Assembly: GCF_003049725.1 (NCBI RefSeq)
Contig: NZ_QAGM01000005.1
Span: forward strand, 62,001-126,000
DNA length: 64,000 bases
Direction of reading: 5' to 3'
From: Oceanimonas marisflavi
Lineage (GTDB): Bacteria > Pseudomonadota > Gammaproteobacteria > Enterobacterales > Aeromonadaceae
The position numbers and the translations under genes were made by a program. This document shows, one piece after another, positions 35,681 to 43,847 of this stretch. The notes beneath the pieces were generated by a model. It had not been told where the DNA came from, did no database searches, and was given only the letters and a program-made list of their open reading frames with translations. Positions within the stretch are counted from its first letter, which is position 1. Each line of letters opens with the position of its first letter.

Positions 35681-36463
35681 ATGCCGAAATTAGCTGCCAA
35701 CCTGTCGATGCTGTTTACCGAAGTCGACTTTCTGGATCGTTTTGACGCCGCCGCCAAGGCCGGTTTCAAGGGTGTTGAATACCTGTTCCCCTACGACTTC
35801 GCCGCTGACGAAATCAAGGCCAAACTCGAGGCCAACGGCCTGACCCAGGTACTGTTCAACCTGCCCGCCGGTGACTGGAACGGTGGCGAGCGCGGTATCG
35901 CCTGTCACCCGGATCGGGTTGAAGAATTCAAGGCCGGTGTCGACAAGGCCATCGAATACGCCAAGGTACTGGGCAACACCCAGGTAAACTGCCTGGCCGG
36001 TATTCAGCCCGCCGGTGTGGCTTACGAAGAAGCGGAAGCGACCTTCGTGGCCAACCTCAAGTACGCCGCCGAGAAATTGAAGGAAGCCGGCATCAAGCTG
36101 ATCGCCGAAGCCATCAACACTCGCGACATTCCCGGCTTCTTCCTGAACAACACTCAGCAGGCGCTGGATATCATCGAGAAAGTGGGTTCCGACAACCTGG
36201 CTTTCCAGTATGACATCTACCACATGCAGATCATGGAAGGGGACATCATCCCGACCATGGAGAAGAACCTGGGCATCATCAACCACATTCAGCTGGCTGA
36301 TAACCCGGGTCGTCACGAGCCGGGCACCGGCGAGCTGAACTACCACAATATCTTCGCCTTCCTGGACAAAGCCGGTTACGACGGCTGGATCGGTGCCGAA
36401 TACAAGCCGGCCACCACCACCGAAGAAGGCCTGGGCTGGCTCAAGACCCACGGTGTGGTCTGA
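35681..36463 (+). CDS. hyi: Hydroxypyruvate isomerase
   Basis: A 260-residue TIM-barrel isomerase (AP endonuclease 2-like fold; E. coli Hyi 258). It begins MPKLAANLSMLFTEVDFLDRF and contains LIAEAINTRDIPGFFLN, FQYDIYHMQIMEGD and HIQLADNPGRHEPGTGELNY, which supply the metal-binding residues. It interconverts hydroxypyruvate and tartronate semialdehyde, the Gcl product. AAAGGA lies before the ATG. Confidence 0.96.
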   Translation: MPKLAANLSMLFTEVDFLDRFDAAAKAGFKGVEYLFPYDFAADEIKAKLEANGLTQVLFNLPAGDWNGGERGIACHPDRVEEFKAGVDKAIEYAKVLGNTQVNCLAGIQPAGVAYEEAEATFVANLKYAAEKLKEAGIKLIAEAINTRDIPGFFLNNTQQALDIIEKVGSDNLAFQYDIYHMQIMEGDIIPTMEKNLGIINHIQLADNPGRHEPGTGELNYHNIFAFLDKAGYDGWIGAEYKPATTTEEGLGWLKTHGVV

Positions 36464-36499
36464 GGTTTTTCACTTAATTCAGACAAAAGGATGACGAAC

Positions 36500-37387
36500 A
36501 TGAAAATTGGTTTCATTGGTACCGGTATCATGGGCAAGCCCATGGCTCAGAACCTGCAGAAAGCCGGTCACACCCTGTACTTCTCCGAGCACTACAACAA
36601 GGCCCCGGCCGATCTGCTGGGTGACAACGGTATCGCCCTGGCCAACCCCAAGGCCGTAGCCGAAGCCGCCGACGTGATCATCACCATGGTGCCCAACACT
36701 CCTCAGGTTGAGGAAGTGCTGTTCGGTGAAAACGGTGCCGCCGAAGGCCTGTCTGCCGGCAAGGTAGTGGTGGACATGTCCTCCATCTCTCCCATCGCCA
36801 CCAAGGAAATCGCCAAGCGCGTTAACGAAACCGGTGCCGACTTCCTGGACGCCCCGGTATCCGGCGGTGAAGTGGGCGCCATCAACGCCACCCTGACCAT
36901 CATGGTTGGCGGCGAGCAGGCCGTGTTTGACAAGATCAAGCCGCTGTTCGAAATCATGGGCAAGAACATCACCCTGGTAGGCGGTAACGGTGACGGCCAG
37001 ACCACCAAGGTGGCCAACCAGATCATCGTGGCCCTGAACATTGAAGCCGTTGCCGAAGCCCTGGTATTTGCCTCCAAGGCAGGTGCCGATCCGGCCAAGG
37101 TACGTGAAGCCCTGATGGGTGGTTTCGCTTCTTCCAAGATTCTGGAAGTACACGGCGAGCGCATGGTTAAAGGCACTTTCGACCCGGGCTTCCGTATCGC
37201 CCTGCACCAGAAAGACCTGAACCTGGCCCTGTCCGGCGCCCGCGAGCTGGGCGTTGCCCTGCCCAACACCGCCAGCGCACAGGAGCTGTTCAACACCTGT
37301 AACGCTCTGGGCGGCGACGGCTGGGATCACTCCGGCATGGTCAAGGCGCTGGAGCACCTGGCCAACCACAACATTCGGGGCGAGTAA
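36500..37387 (+). CDS. glxR: 2-hydroxy-3-oxopropionate (tartronate semialdehyde) reductase
   Basis: A 295-residue beta-hydroxyacid dehydrogenase. NAD(P)-binding GFIGTGIMGKPMAQNL is at the N-terminus, then FLDAPVSGGEVGA (substrate binding) and the catalytic lysine in GDGQTTKVANQI. It reduces tartronate semialdehyde to D-glycerate. I prefer the ATG at 36500, which has AAAGG 9 bases upstream; the ATG at 36491 directly abuts that site. It is the third gene of the glyoxylate operon. Confidence 0.95.
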   Translation: MKIGFIGTGIMGKPMAQNLQKAGHTLYFSEHYNKAPADLLGDNGIALANPKAVAEAADVIITMVPNTPQVEEVLFGENGAAEGLSAGKVVVDMSSISPIATKEIAKRVNETGADFLDAPVSGGEVGAINATLTIMVGGEQAVFDKIKPLFEIMGKNITLVGGNGDGQTTKVANQIIVALNIEAVAEALVFASKAGADPAKVREALMGGFASSKILEVHGERMVKGTFDPGFRIALHQKDLNLALSGARELGVALPNTASAQELFNTCNALGGDGWDHSGMVKALEHLANHNIRGE

Positions 37388-37394
37388 GTCCTGA

Positions 37395-37432
37395 ACCGAA
37401 AAGCGGTGCGAAGGCTTCAGCCGCTTTTCGGT
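37395..37432 (+). promoter_or_regulatory. Long hairpin between glxR and the kinase gene
   Basis: ACCGAAAAGCGG pairs perfectly with CCGCTTTTCGGT (12 bp, 14-base loop). No T-tract follows, so it may be an mRNA-stabilising or attenuating structure; the downstream gap to the kinase is 187 bases. Confidence 0.55.
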
Positions 37433-37574
37433 ACACCTCGGGGCGAACGTCGGTGACAAGCTGACTTTCACTCAGGGGGCTTTGTGTTAGACACTGGTCT
37501 CCGGTCGTTCCGCCCCACCCCGTTATTGAATCAACAACAGCACCCAGACAGCCGTTTTTTCAGGAGTATTTGCA

Positions 37575-38843
37575 ATGGATATCCAACCCAAGGAGTTGTT
37601 ACAGCAGTTATTCGACAGCGCCGTGGCCGCCGCCCTGCCCAAGGGACATCTGGCCGAATACCTGCCGAAGGATACTCGTCAAAAGGCCGTTGTCATCGGT
37701 GCCGGCAAGGCTGCCGCTTCCATGGCCGCCGAGCTGGACGCCATCTGGGAAGGGGAACTTTCCGGTGTGGTGGTGACCCGCTACGATCATGGCGCCCCCT
37801 GCGAGCGCATCGAGATCATCGAAGCCGCTCACCCGGTGCCGGACGATGCCGGTGAACGCGTGGGCCGCCGCATTCTGGAGCTGGTGCAGGGCCTGGGCGA
37901 AGACGATCTGGTGATCTGCCTGCTGTCCGGTGGCGGCTCTTCACTGCTGAGCCTGCCGGCCCCGGGTCTGACCCTGTCCGACAAGCAGGCCATCAACAAG
38001 GCCCTGCTCAAGTCCGGCGCCGCCATTGATGAAATGAACTGCGTGCGCAAGCACCTGTCTGGCATCAAGGGTGGCCGTCTGGCCGCCGCCGCCTACCCGG
38101 CCCGCCTGATCGCCCTGGGCATCTCCGACGTACCCGGCGACGAGCCCACCGTGATCGCTTCCGGCCCGACCGTAGCGGACCCGACCACCTCCGCCCAGGC
38201 CCTGGCCATTCTCGACAGCTACGGCATCGAAGTGGGTGCCCATGTGCGCGCCTGGCTGGAAAGCCCCGAGTCCGAAACCGTCAAGCCCGGTGACGAGCGC
38301 CTGAGCAAGGCCGAGTTCCACATGATTGCCACCCCCCAGGACGCCCTGGACGCCGCCGCCCATCTGGCCCGCTCCAAGGGTCTGGCGCCGCTGGTGCTGG
38401 GTGACTGCATTGAAGGTGAGTCCCGGGAGGTGGCCAAGGTACACGCCGCCATCGCCAAGCAGATCCTCAAGTGCGGCCAGCCCGTTCAGGCGCCCTGCGT
38501 GATCCTGTCCGGCGGTGAAACCACGGTCACCATCAAGGGCAATGGCCGTGGCGGCCGCAACAGCGAATTCATGCTGAGCCTGTTCAATGAGCTCAAGGGT
38601 CAGGGCGGCGTCTATGCCCTGGCCGCCGACACCGACGGCATTGACGGCGTGGAAGACAACGCCGGCGCCATGATCACCCCCGAGCTGTTCGCCCAGGCGG
38701 AAGCCGCCGGCCTCAAGGCCGAAGACTACCTGGCCAACAACGACAGCTACGGCTTCTTCTCCCAGCTGGGCGCGCTGGTGGAAACCGGCCCGACCCGCAC
38801 CAACGTGAATGACTTCCGGGCCATTCTGGTGCTGCCGAAGTAA
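37575..38843 (+). CDS. Glycerate 2-kinase, DUF4147/MOFRL type
   Basis: A 422-residue kinase of the GckA/TtuD (MOFRL) family. Conserved pieces are VVIGAGKAAASMA, LLSGGGSSLLSLPAPGLTL, NCVRKHLSGIKGGRLA, ISDVPGDEPTVIASGPTVADP and the C-terminal ALAADTDGIDGVEDNAGA. It phosphorylates D-glycerate to 2-phosphoglycerate, completing glyoxylate entry to glycolysis. Members are sometimes misnamed hydroxypyruvate reductase. CAGGAG lies upstream of the ATG. It closes the gcl operon and is followed by a terminator. Confidence 0.93.
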   Translation: MDIQPKELLQQLFDSAVAAALPKGHLAEYLPKDTRQKAVVIGAGKAAASMAAELDAIWEGELSGVVVTRYDHGAPCERIEIIEAAHPVPDDAGERVGRRILELVQGLGEDDLVICLLSGGGSSLLSLPAPGLTLSDKQAINKALLKSGAAIDEMNCVRKHLSGIKGGRLAAAAYPARLIALGISDVPGDEPTVIASGPTVADPTTSAQALAILDSYGIEVGAHVRAWLESPESETVKPGDERLSKAEFHMIATPQDALDAAAHLARSKGLAPLVLGDCIEGESREVAKVHAAIAKQILKCGQPVQAPCVILSGGETTVTIKGNGRGGRNSEFMLSLFNELKGQGGVYALAADTDGIDGVEDNAGAMITPELFAQAEAAGLKAEDYLANNDSYGFFSQLGALVETGPTRTNVNDFRAILVLPK

Positions 38844-38908
38844 GATCTGAATTTAAAACAACAATAATGATTGAGCCGCCTCACCGGCGGCTACGCACTC
38901 CTCAGCGA

Positions 38909-38937
38909 GACCGGCCATTCAGTGCCGGTCTTTTTTT
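38909..38937 (+). terminator. Rho-independent terminator of the gcl operon
   Basis: GACCGGC/GCCGGTC with an 8-base loop and seven T. A second hairpin (GAGCCGCC/GGCGGCT, around 38873-38892) precedes it. Confidence 0.92.
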
Positions 38938-39057
38938 ATGACCCAAGCTCCCGCCATGCTCCACTTTTTGCTCGAAGCATGACCACCTTTCCTCTATAAT
39001 CACGCGCTTTAAAATTCCCTAAGCGGGTGGTGTTCACAGCCTGGAGGTATGACCCTA

Positions 39058-40161
39058 GTGATCAAGACGCCTTACTATCTCATCGACAAGAGCAAGCTGC
39101 TGCGCAACATGGAGAAAATCGCCTATGTTCGCGAGCACTCCGGCGCCAAGGCGCTGCTGGCCCTGAAATGCTTTGCCACCTGGTCGGTATTTGACCTGAT
39201 GAGCCAGTACATGGACGGCACCACCTCTTCCTCCCTCAACGAAGTGAAGCTCGGCAAACAGAAGTTCGGCGGCGAAACCCATGCCTACAGCGTGGCCTAT
39301 GGCGACGACGAAATCGACGAAGTGCTGGCTCACTCCGACAAGATCATCTTTAACACCATCGGTCAGCTTGAGCGTTTTGAACAAGCCTCCGCCAGCCACG
39401 TGCGCGGCCTGCGTCTGAACCCGGGGGTGTCCAGCTCCGAGTTTCTGATCGCCGACCCGTCCCGGCCCTTCAGCCGCCTGGGTGAGTGGGACGCCAGCAA
39501 GGTGGAAGCGGTGATGGATAAAATCTCCGGCTTCATGATTCACAACAACTGCGAAAACAGCGACTTTGACCTGTTTGATCGCATGCTGGGCAAGATTGAA
39601 CAGAAGTTCGGCGGCCTGCTGAGCCAGCCGCAGATCACCTGGGTGAGCCTGGGCGGCGGCATTCACTTTACCGGTGACGATTACCCGGTGGATCGCTTCT
39701 GCGCCCGGCTCAAGGCCTTTTCAGAGCGCTTTGGCGTGCAGGTGTATCTGGAGCCCGGCGAGGCCTCTATCACCATGAGTACCTCGCTGGAAGTGACCGT
39801 GCTCGACACCCTGTTCAACGGCAAGCAACTGGCCATAGTGGACAGCTCCATTGAAGCCCATATGCTCGACCTGCTGATCTACCGGGAGACCGCCAAGATG
39901 GCGCCCAACGACGGCGAACATCAGTACATGGTGTGCGGCAAGTCCTGTCTGGCCGGCGACATATTCGGCGAATTCAACTTCGACCGGCCGCTGCAGGTAG
40001 GGGATCGGCTATCCTTTATCGATGCCGCCGGCTACACCATGGTGAAGAAGAACTGGTTCAACGGTGTGCAGATGCCCGCCATCGCCGTGCGTGAACTCGA
40101 CGGCAGCGTAAACCTGGTCAGGGGATTTACCTTTGACGACTTTGTAGACAGCCTCTCCTGA
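39058..40161 (+). CDS. nspC: Carboxynorspermidine decarboxylase
   Basis: About 367 residues, a PLP-dependent decarboxylase of the alanine racemase fold. It follows Vibrio NspC closely: KTPYYLIDKSKLLRNM, ALLALKCFATWSVFD (PLP lysine), DGTTSSSLNEVKLG, GGETHAYSVAY, FSRLGEW, YLEPGEA and DAAGYTMVKKNWFNG. It decarboxylates carboxy(nor)spermidine to the polyamine. The start is uncertain: the ATG at 39049 is 1 base after GGAGG, too close, whereas GTG 39058 is 10 bases after it. The dehydrogenase partner follows. Confidence 0.93.
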   Translation: MIKTPYYLIDKSKLLRNMEKIAYVREHSGAKALLALKCFATWSVFDLMSQYMDGTTSSSLNEVKLGKQKFGGETHAYSVAYGDDEIDEVLAHSDKIIFNTIGQLERFEQASASHVRGLRLNPGVSSSEFLIADPSRPFSRLGEWDASKVEAVMDKISGFMIHNNCENSDFDLFDRMLGKIEQKFGGLLSQPQITWVSLGGGIHFTGDDYPVDRFCARLKAFSERFGVQVYLEPGEASITMSTSLEVTVLDTLFNGKQLAIVDSSIEAHMLDLLIYRETAKMAPNDGEHQYMVCGKSCLAGDIFGEFNFDRPLQVGDRLSFIDAAGYTMVKKNWFNGVQMPAIAVRELDGSVNLVRGFTFDDFVDSLS

Positions 40162-40213
40162 GGCATGGAGTAAACCACAACGCAGCCTTTCAAGGAGGCT
40201 CCAGAGGAAAAAA

Positions 40214-41452
40214 ATGAAGAAAAACGTTCTGATTATTGGTGCCGGTGGTGTCGCCCAGGTTGTTGCCCACAAGTGTGCGCAACATAACGATGTTCTGGGT
40301 AACATTCACATCGCCTCGCGCACTGTCGAGAAATGCCAGCAAATCGTCGACAGCGTACGGGAAAAGGGCAGCCTCAAGGTTGCCGGTGAATTGCAAGCCC
40401 ATGCCCTGGATGCGCTCGATATTGAAGCCACCAAGGCGTTGATTGACAAAACACAGTCGCAACTGGTGATCAATGTCGGATCGGCTTTCATCAATATGTC
40501 GGTGCTGCAGGCCTGTATCGAGACCGGCGCCGCCTACCTCGACACCGCCATTCACGAAGATCCCACCAAGATCTGCGAAAATCCGCCCTGGTACGCCAAC
40601 TACGAGTGGAAGCGCAAGGCCATCTGCGAAGAGAAGGGCATCACCGCCATTCTGGGTGCCGGCTTTGACCCGGGTGTGGTCAACGCCTACGCCGCCGTGG
40701 CGGTGAATGAATACTTCGACAGCGTCGACTCCATCGACATCATCGACATCAACGCCGGCAGCCACGGTCGTTACTTTGCCACCAACTTCGATCCGGAAAT
40801 CAACTTCCGCGAGTTCACCGGCCGGGTCTGGTCCTGGCAGAACAACGAGTGGGTGCAGAACCAGATGTTCGAGCACAAGCGCACCGACGACCTGCCGGTA
40901 GTGGGTATGCAGACCAGCTACATGACCGGCCACGACGAGGTGCACTCCCTGTCCCAGAACCTGGGCGTGCCCAATGTGCGCTTCTGGATGGGCTTTGGCG
41001 AGCACTACATCAATGTGTTCACCGTGCTCAAGAATCTGGGCCTGCTGTCCGAGCAGCCGGTGAAAACCGCCGAAGGCCTGGAAGTGGTGCCGCTGAAAGT
41101 GGTGAAAGCCGTGCTGCCCGATCCGTCTTCCCTGGCCCCGGACTACACCGGCAAGACCTGCATCGGTGATCAGGTGAAGGGCAAGAAGGACGGCAAGGAT
41201 AAAGAAGTATTTATCTACAATGTGGCCGACCACGCCGAGGCCTATGCCGAAGTGGGCAGCCAGGGCATTTCCTACACCGCCGGGGTGCCGCCGGTGGCCG
41301 CCGCCCTGCTGATCGCCACCGGCGAGTGGGACGTGAAGAAGATGGCCAACATCGAAGAGCTGGATCCCAAGCCCTTCATCAACCTGCTCAACGAAATGGG
41401 TCTGCCGACCCGCATCAAGGATGAGCAGGGCGACCGCCCGCTGAGCTTCTGA
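40214..41452 (+). CDS. Carboxynorspermidine dehydrogenase (saccharopine dehydrogenase family)
   Basis: A 412-residue NAD(P)-dependent enzyme with Rossmann motif VLIIGAGGVAQVVAHK and the saccharopine-dehydrogenase-type core (GAGFDPGVVNAYAAVA). It condenses an amine (diaminopropane or putrescine) with aspartate semialdehyde to carboxynorspermidine or carboxyspermidine, the NspC substrate. The pair therefore makes norspermidine and/or spermidine independently of S-adenosylmethionine decarboxylase. The diaminobutyrate aminotransferase/decarboxylase found beside these genes in Vibrio is not in the window. Confidence 0.92.
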   Translation: MKKNVLIIGAGGVAQVVAHKCAQHNDVLGNIHIASRTVEKCQQIVDSVREKGSLKVAGELQAHALDALDIEATKALIDKTQSQLVINVGSAFINMSVLQACIETGAAYLDTAIHEDPTKICENPPWYANYEWKRKAICEEKGITAILGAGFDPGVVNAYAAVAVNEYFDSVDSIDIIDINAGSHGRYFATNFDPEINFREFTGRVWSWQNNEWVQNQMFEHKRTDDLPVVGMQTSYMTGHDEVHSLSQNLGVPNVRFWMGFGEHYINVFTVLKNLGLLSEQPVKTAEGLEVVPLKVVKAVLPDPSSLAPDYTGKTCIGDQVKGKKDGKDKEVFIYNVADHAEAYAEVGSQGISYTAGVPPVAAALLIATGEWDVKKMANIEELDPKPFINLLNEMGLPTRIKDEQGDRPLSF

Positions 41453-41469
41453 GCTTAGCCCGCGAATGC

Positions 41470-41499
41470 AAAAGGCCTGTCGAAAGACAGGCCTTTTTT
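41470..41499 (+). terminator. Rho-independent terminator after the polyamine genes
   Basis: AAAAGGCCTGTC/GACAGGCCTTTT with a GAAA tetraloop and T-run, 18 bases after the stop. Confidence 0.93.
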
Positions 41500-41504
41500 A
41501 TTAG

Positions 41505-41642
41505 AGCTGTAAGCCGTAAGCGATCAGCTGTAAGTAGTAGTAGGTTGCGAATGAGCGCAGCGAATTCCAACACGAAGCCGGCTGCGGCATGTTGTGAATG
41601 CGCTGCGCTCATCGCCAACCTACAGGCTTACGGCTTACGGCT
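41505..41642. repeat. Nested inverted repeat (family B, copy 2) overlapping the IclR gene
   Basis: The outer arms AGCTGTAAGCCGTAAGC (41505-41521) and GCTTACGGCTTACGGCT (41626-41642) pair with one mismatch. Inside lies the family B element from TAGGTTGCGAATGAGC (41541) to CGCCAACCTA (41613-41622). The right arm encodes the last codons and stop of the IclR-family gene. Confidence 0.8.
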
Positions 41643-42458
41643 GGTGCTGGGTACCTTACCGCCAATGGCCTGAGTGACTTCCTTGGCCGCATCCATTACC
41701 AGGGCGCTGAGCTGAGGAATGCGCTCCCACTTTACCCGAACCGCCGGGCCGGAGATGGAAATAGCGGCCACCGCCTCGCCGTATTCGTTATAGATATTGG
41801 CGGCAATGCAGCGCAGGCCTTCAAACTGCTCTTCGTCATCGAGGGAATAACCCTGCCGGGCGATCTTTACCAGCTCCTGCTCAAACTGGCTGGGGTTGAT
41901 AATGGTGTGCTCGGTGTAGGCCTTCATGCCCCCCTTGCGCACCAGCTCCAGCGCTTCCTTCATCGGCAGTGCCGACAGCAGCGCCTTGCCCACCCCGGCG
42001 GCATGCACCGGCGAGCGGCTGCCGAGGGACACCACCATGCGCATGGTCTGGGGGGATTCCACCTGCCCCACATAGACCACGCTGCCCTGCTCCAGAATAG
42101 CCAGGTTGGAGGTTTCGCCGGTTTCCGCCACCAGGCGCTTCATGTGCGGCCGGGCCTGGGCGATAAAATCACGCTTCTTCAGGTAGGCGTTGCCGATGGA
42201 AAAGGCGTGCACGCCAATGCTCCACAGCCCCTGGCTTTCGTCCAGATCCACAAAGTCATGACTGCGCAGGCTGTTGAGCAGGCGGTGGGCGGTGGACGGC
42301 GCCAGCCCCAGACTGCCGGCCACGTCGGTGAGTGACATGCCCATGTCTGAAGCGGCCAGCCGTTCCAGCAGCAGCAGCGCACGGGACAAGGACTGCACCT
42401 GAGCGGCGCCGGCCGGCTTAGTGCTTTTGCTTTTTTTGAGTTTTGTTTCGTCAGCCAT
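41628..42458 (-). CDS. IclR-family regulator, AllR-like
   Basis: A 276-residue IclR-family protein. It has an N-terminal winged helix (SRALLLLERLAASDMGMSLTDVAGSLGLAPSTAHRLLNSL) and an effector domain with GETSNLAILEQGSVVYVGQVES and GSRSPVHAAGVGKALL, similar to E. coli AllR, the glyoxylate-responsive repressor of gcl. The gcl operon 3 kb away is the likely target. The ATG at 42458 gives the family length; a GTG at 42491 is also possible. Its final residues (SRKP) come from a repeat element. Confidence 0.88.
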   Translation of the reverse strand: MADETKLKKSKSTKPAGAAQVQSLSRALLLLERLAASDMGMSLTDVAGSLGLAPSTAHRLLNSLRSHDFVDLDESQGLWSIGVHAFSIGNAYLKKRDFIAQARPHMKRLVAETGETSNLAILEQGSVVYVGQVESPQTMRMVVSLGSRSPVHAAGVGKALLSALPMKEALELVRKGGMKAYTEHTIINPSQFEQELVKIARQGYSLDDEEQFEGLRCIAANIYNEYGEAVAAISISGPAVRVKWERIPQLSALVMDAAKEVTQAIGGKVPSTSRKP

Positions 42459-42588
42459 TGAAAAGCCGTGTAATACAGAGACCTGGGTCACATTGTATGG
42501 TTAATTCCCGCTCAAGTCCCGCCTTGTGTGGGATTGATAAGAGGTGAGAGACAAGAAGTCTGGGGAAGGCTGTGCTGAACGGCAGGCA

Positions 42589-42613
42589 CAAAAAAACCGA
42601 CGCTAGGGTCGGT
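42589..42613 (-). terminator. Terminator of the tRNA operon
   Basis: On the minus strand ACCGAC/GTCGGT with a 6-base loop is followed by seven T, just after tRNA-Pro. Confidence 0.92.
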
Positions 42614-42618
42614 AATTC

Positions 42619-42695
<77 letters not shown>

Positions 42696-42728
42696 TAACT
42701 TTTCTCTTTCGAATTCGTTTGAAAGCAG

Positions 42729-42814
42729 TGGTGCGAAGGGGGGGACTTGAACCCCCACGTCCGAAGGACACTAACACCTGAAGCTAGCGCGTCTACCAAT
42801 TCCGCCACCCTCGC
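42729..42814 (-). tRNA. leuT: tRNA-Leu (anticodon CAG)
   Basis: An 86-base class II tRNA with a long variable arm (TGTCCTTCGGACG), anticodon CAG in loop TTCAGGT, T-loop GTTCAAGTC and encoded CCA. Symbol by analogy with the E. coli operon. Confidence 0.97.
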
Positions 42815-42846
42815 ATGTTTACTGCTTTCAGGCCGTAGCCTGAAAC

Positions 42847-42923
42847 TGGGGTGACCGACGGGGCTCGAACCCGCGACAACTGGAATCACAATCCAGGACT
42901 CTACCAACTGAGCTACGGTCACC
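42847..42923 (-). tRNA. hisR: tRNA-His (anticodon GTG)
   Basis: A 77-base cloverleaf with anticodon GTG in loop ATTGTGATT, a D-loop AGTTGGTAGAG and encoded CCA. The extra 5' G characteristic of tRNA-His pairs with C73. Confidence 0.97.
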
Positions 42924-42947
42924 AATGTTCTACCGTCCAATACCGAA

Positions 42948-43024
<77 letters not shown>

Positions 43025-43044
43025 TCTATAATTGGACGCTGCGA

Positions 43045-43073
43045 ATACTAAGGTCAGCCTCTCCCCTTGTCCA
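43045..43073 (-). promoter_or_regulatory. Promoter of the tRNA operon
   Basis: On the minus strand TGGACA, a 17-base spacer, then TAGTAT, followed by a GC-rich discriminator (TCGCAGCG) typical of stringently controlled stable-RNA promoters. It lies about 20 bases before tRNA-Arg. Confidence 0.8.
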
Positions 43074-43165
43074 GTACTTTTTTATCTTTACCGGCCACCT
43101 GCTGGTTTTGTCGGCAAAATGGCGTTTTTTTTAACTAAAGTGAAGAAAGAGCCGCACTGCATCAA

Positions 43166-43193
43166 TTGACTTGTGGCGATGATGGCCTAGAAT
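43166..43193 (+). promoter_or_regulatory. Promoter of the TetR-RND operon
   Basis: TTGACT (43166-43171), 16-base spacer, TAGAAT (43188-43193). The predicted start of transcription, near 43200, abuts the operator. Confidence 0.7.
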
Positions 43194-43201
43194 CACCACT
43201 G

Positions 43202-43217
43202 GAATGAACGTTCATTC
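43202..43217. promoter_or_regulatory. Candidate TetR-family operator
   Basis: GAATGAACGTTCATTC is a perfect 16-base palindrome located at the predicted transcription start of a TetR regulator gene. This is the expected place for autorepression. Confidence 0.75.
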
Positions 43218-43248
43218 ATTTATGACTCAAACTCCAGACAGAGAACAG

Positions 43249-43815
43249 ATGACCAACAAACGCGAGCGCATTCTCAATGCAGCGGAACACCTGATCGCCA
43301 CCCTTGGCTTTCAGGGTATGTCGATGCAACTGGTGGCCCGGGAAGCCGGCGTGGCCACCGGCACCATTTACCGCTATTTCAAGGACAAGGAAAGCCTGTT
43401 GCGCTGCGTGCACGAAGAGCGACTGCAGGAAGTATCTCTGGCGCTGCTGAGCAACGTCGACACGCACAACCCCTGCTTTGAGCAGTTTCGTGTGTTGTGG
43501 CAGAACTGCCTGCACTACCTGCTGAGCAATTCCGACTGCCTGTTGTACCGGGTGCAGTACGAGGCCTCCCCCCTGTTCAACCGCGAAGAGGAGGAACGCA
43601 TGGATGAACGTTATTTCAAACCCGTGTTCGAGTTTTTTGAACACGGCCGTGAGCTCGGTCTGTTTCGGGATCTGCCGGCACCGCTGCTGGGTTTTCTGGC
43701 CCTGGAAAACCTGATGCTGCTGACCCAGAAACACGCCCGGGGCTGCATTCAGCTCAATGAAGCCGTCTTTGACGAGCTGATGGATGCGGCCTGGAACGCC
43801 ATTTTAAAGCGCTAA
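43249..43815 (+). CDS. TetR/AcrR-family regulator
   Basis: About 188 residues. The N-terminal helix-turn-helix is typical (ILNAAEHLIATLGFQGMSMQLVAREAGVATGTIYRYFKDKESLL), followed by a ligand-binding C-terminal domain. It heads an operon with an RND efflux pair and probably represses it until a drug or metabolite binds. The start is uncertain: upstream in-frame ATG codons at 43204 and 43222 lie in or beside the operator and have no ribosome site, so I favour 43249. Confidence 0.9.
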   Translation: MTNKRERILNAAEHLIATLGFQGMSMQLVAREAGVATGTIYRYFKDKESLLRCVHEERLQEVSLALLSNVDTHNPCFEQFRVLWQNCLHYLLSNSDCLLYRVQYEASPLFNREEEERMDERYFKPVFEFFEHGRELGLFRDLPAPLLGFLALENLMLLTQKHARGCIQLNEAVFDELMDAAWNAILKR

Positions 43816-43847
43816 TAACCAACAACCACGTCGCGGGAGTGACTTTA

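Noticed and set aside
33823-35769. A 648-codon minus-strand frame across gcl
   Set aside because: It is antisense to a complete Gcl gene with the diagnostic Val51 region and has no domain of its own.
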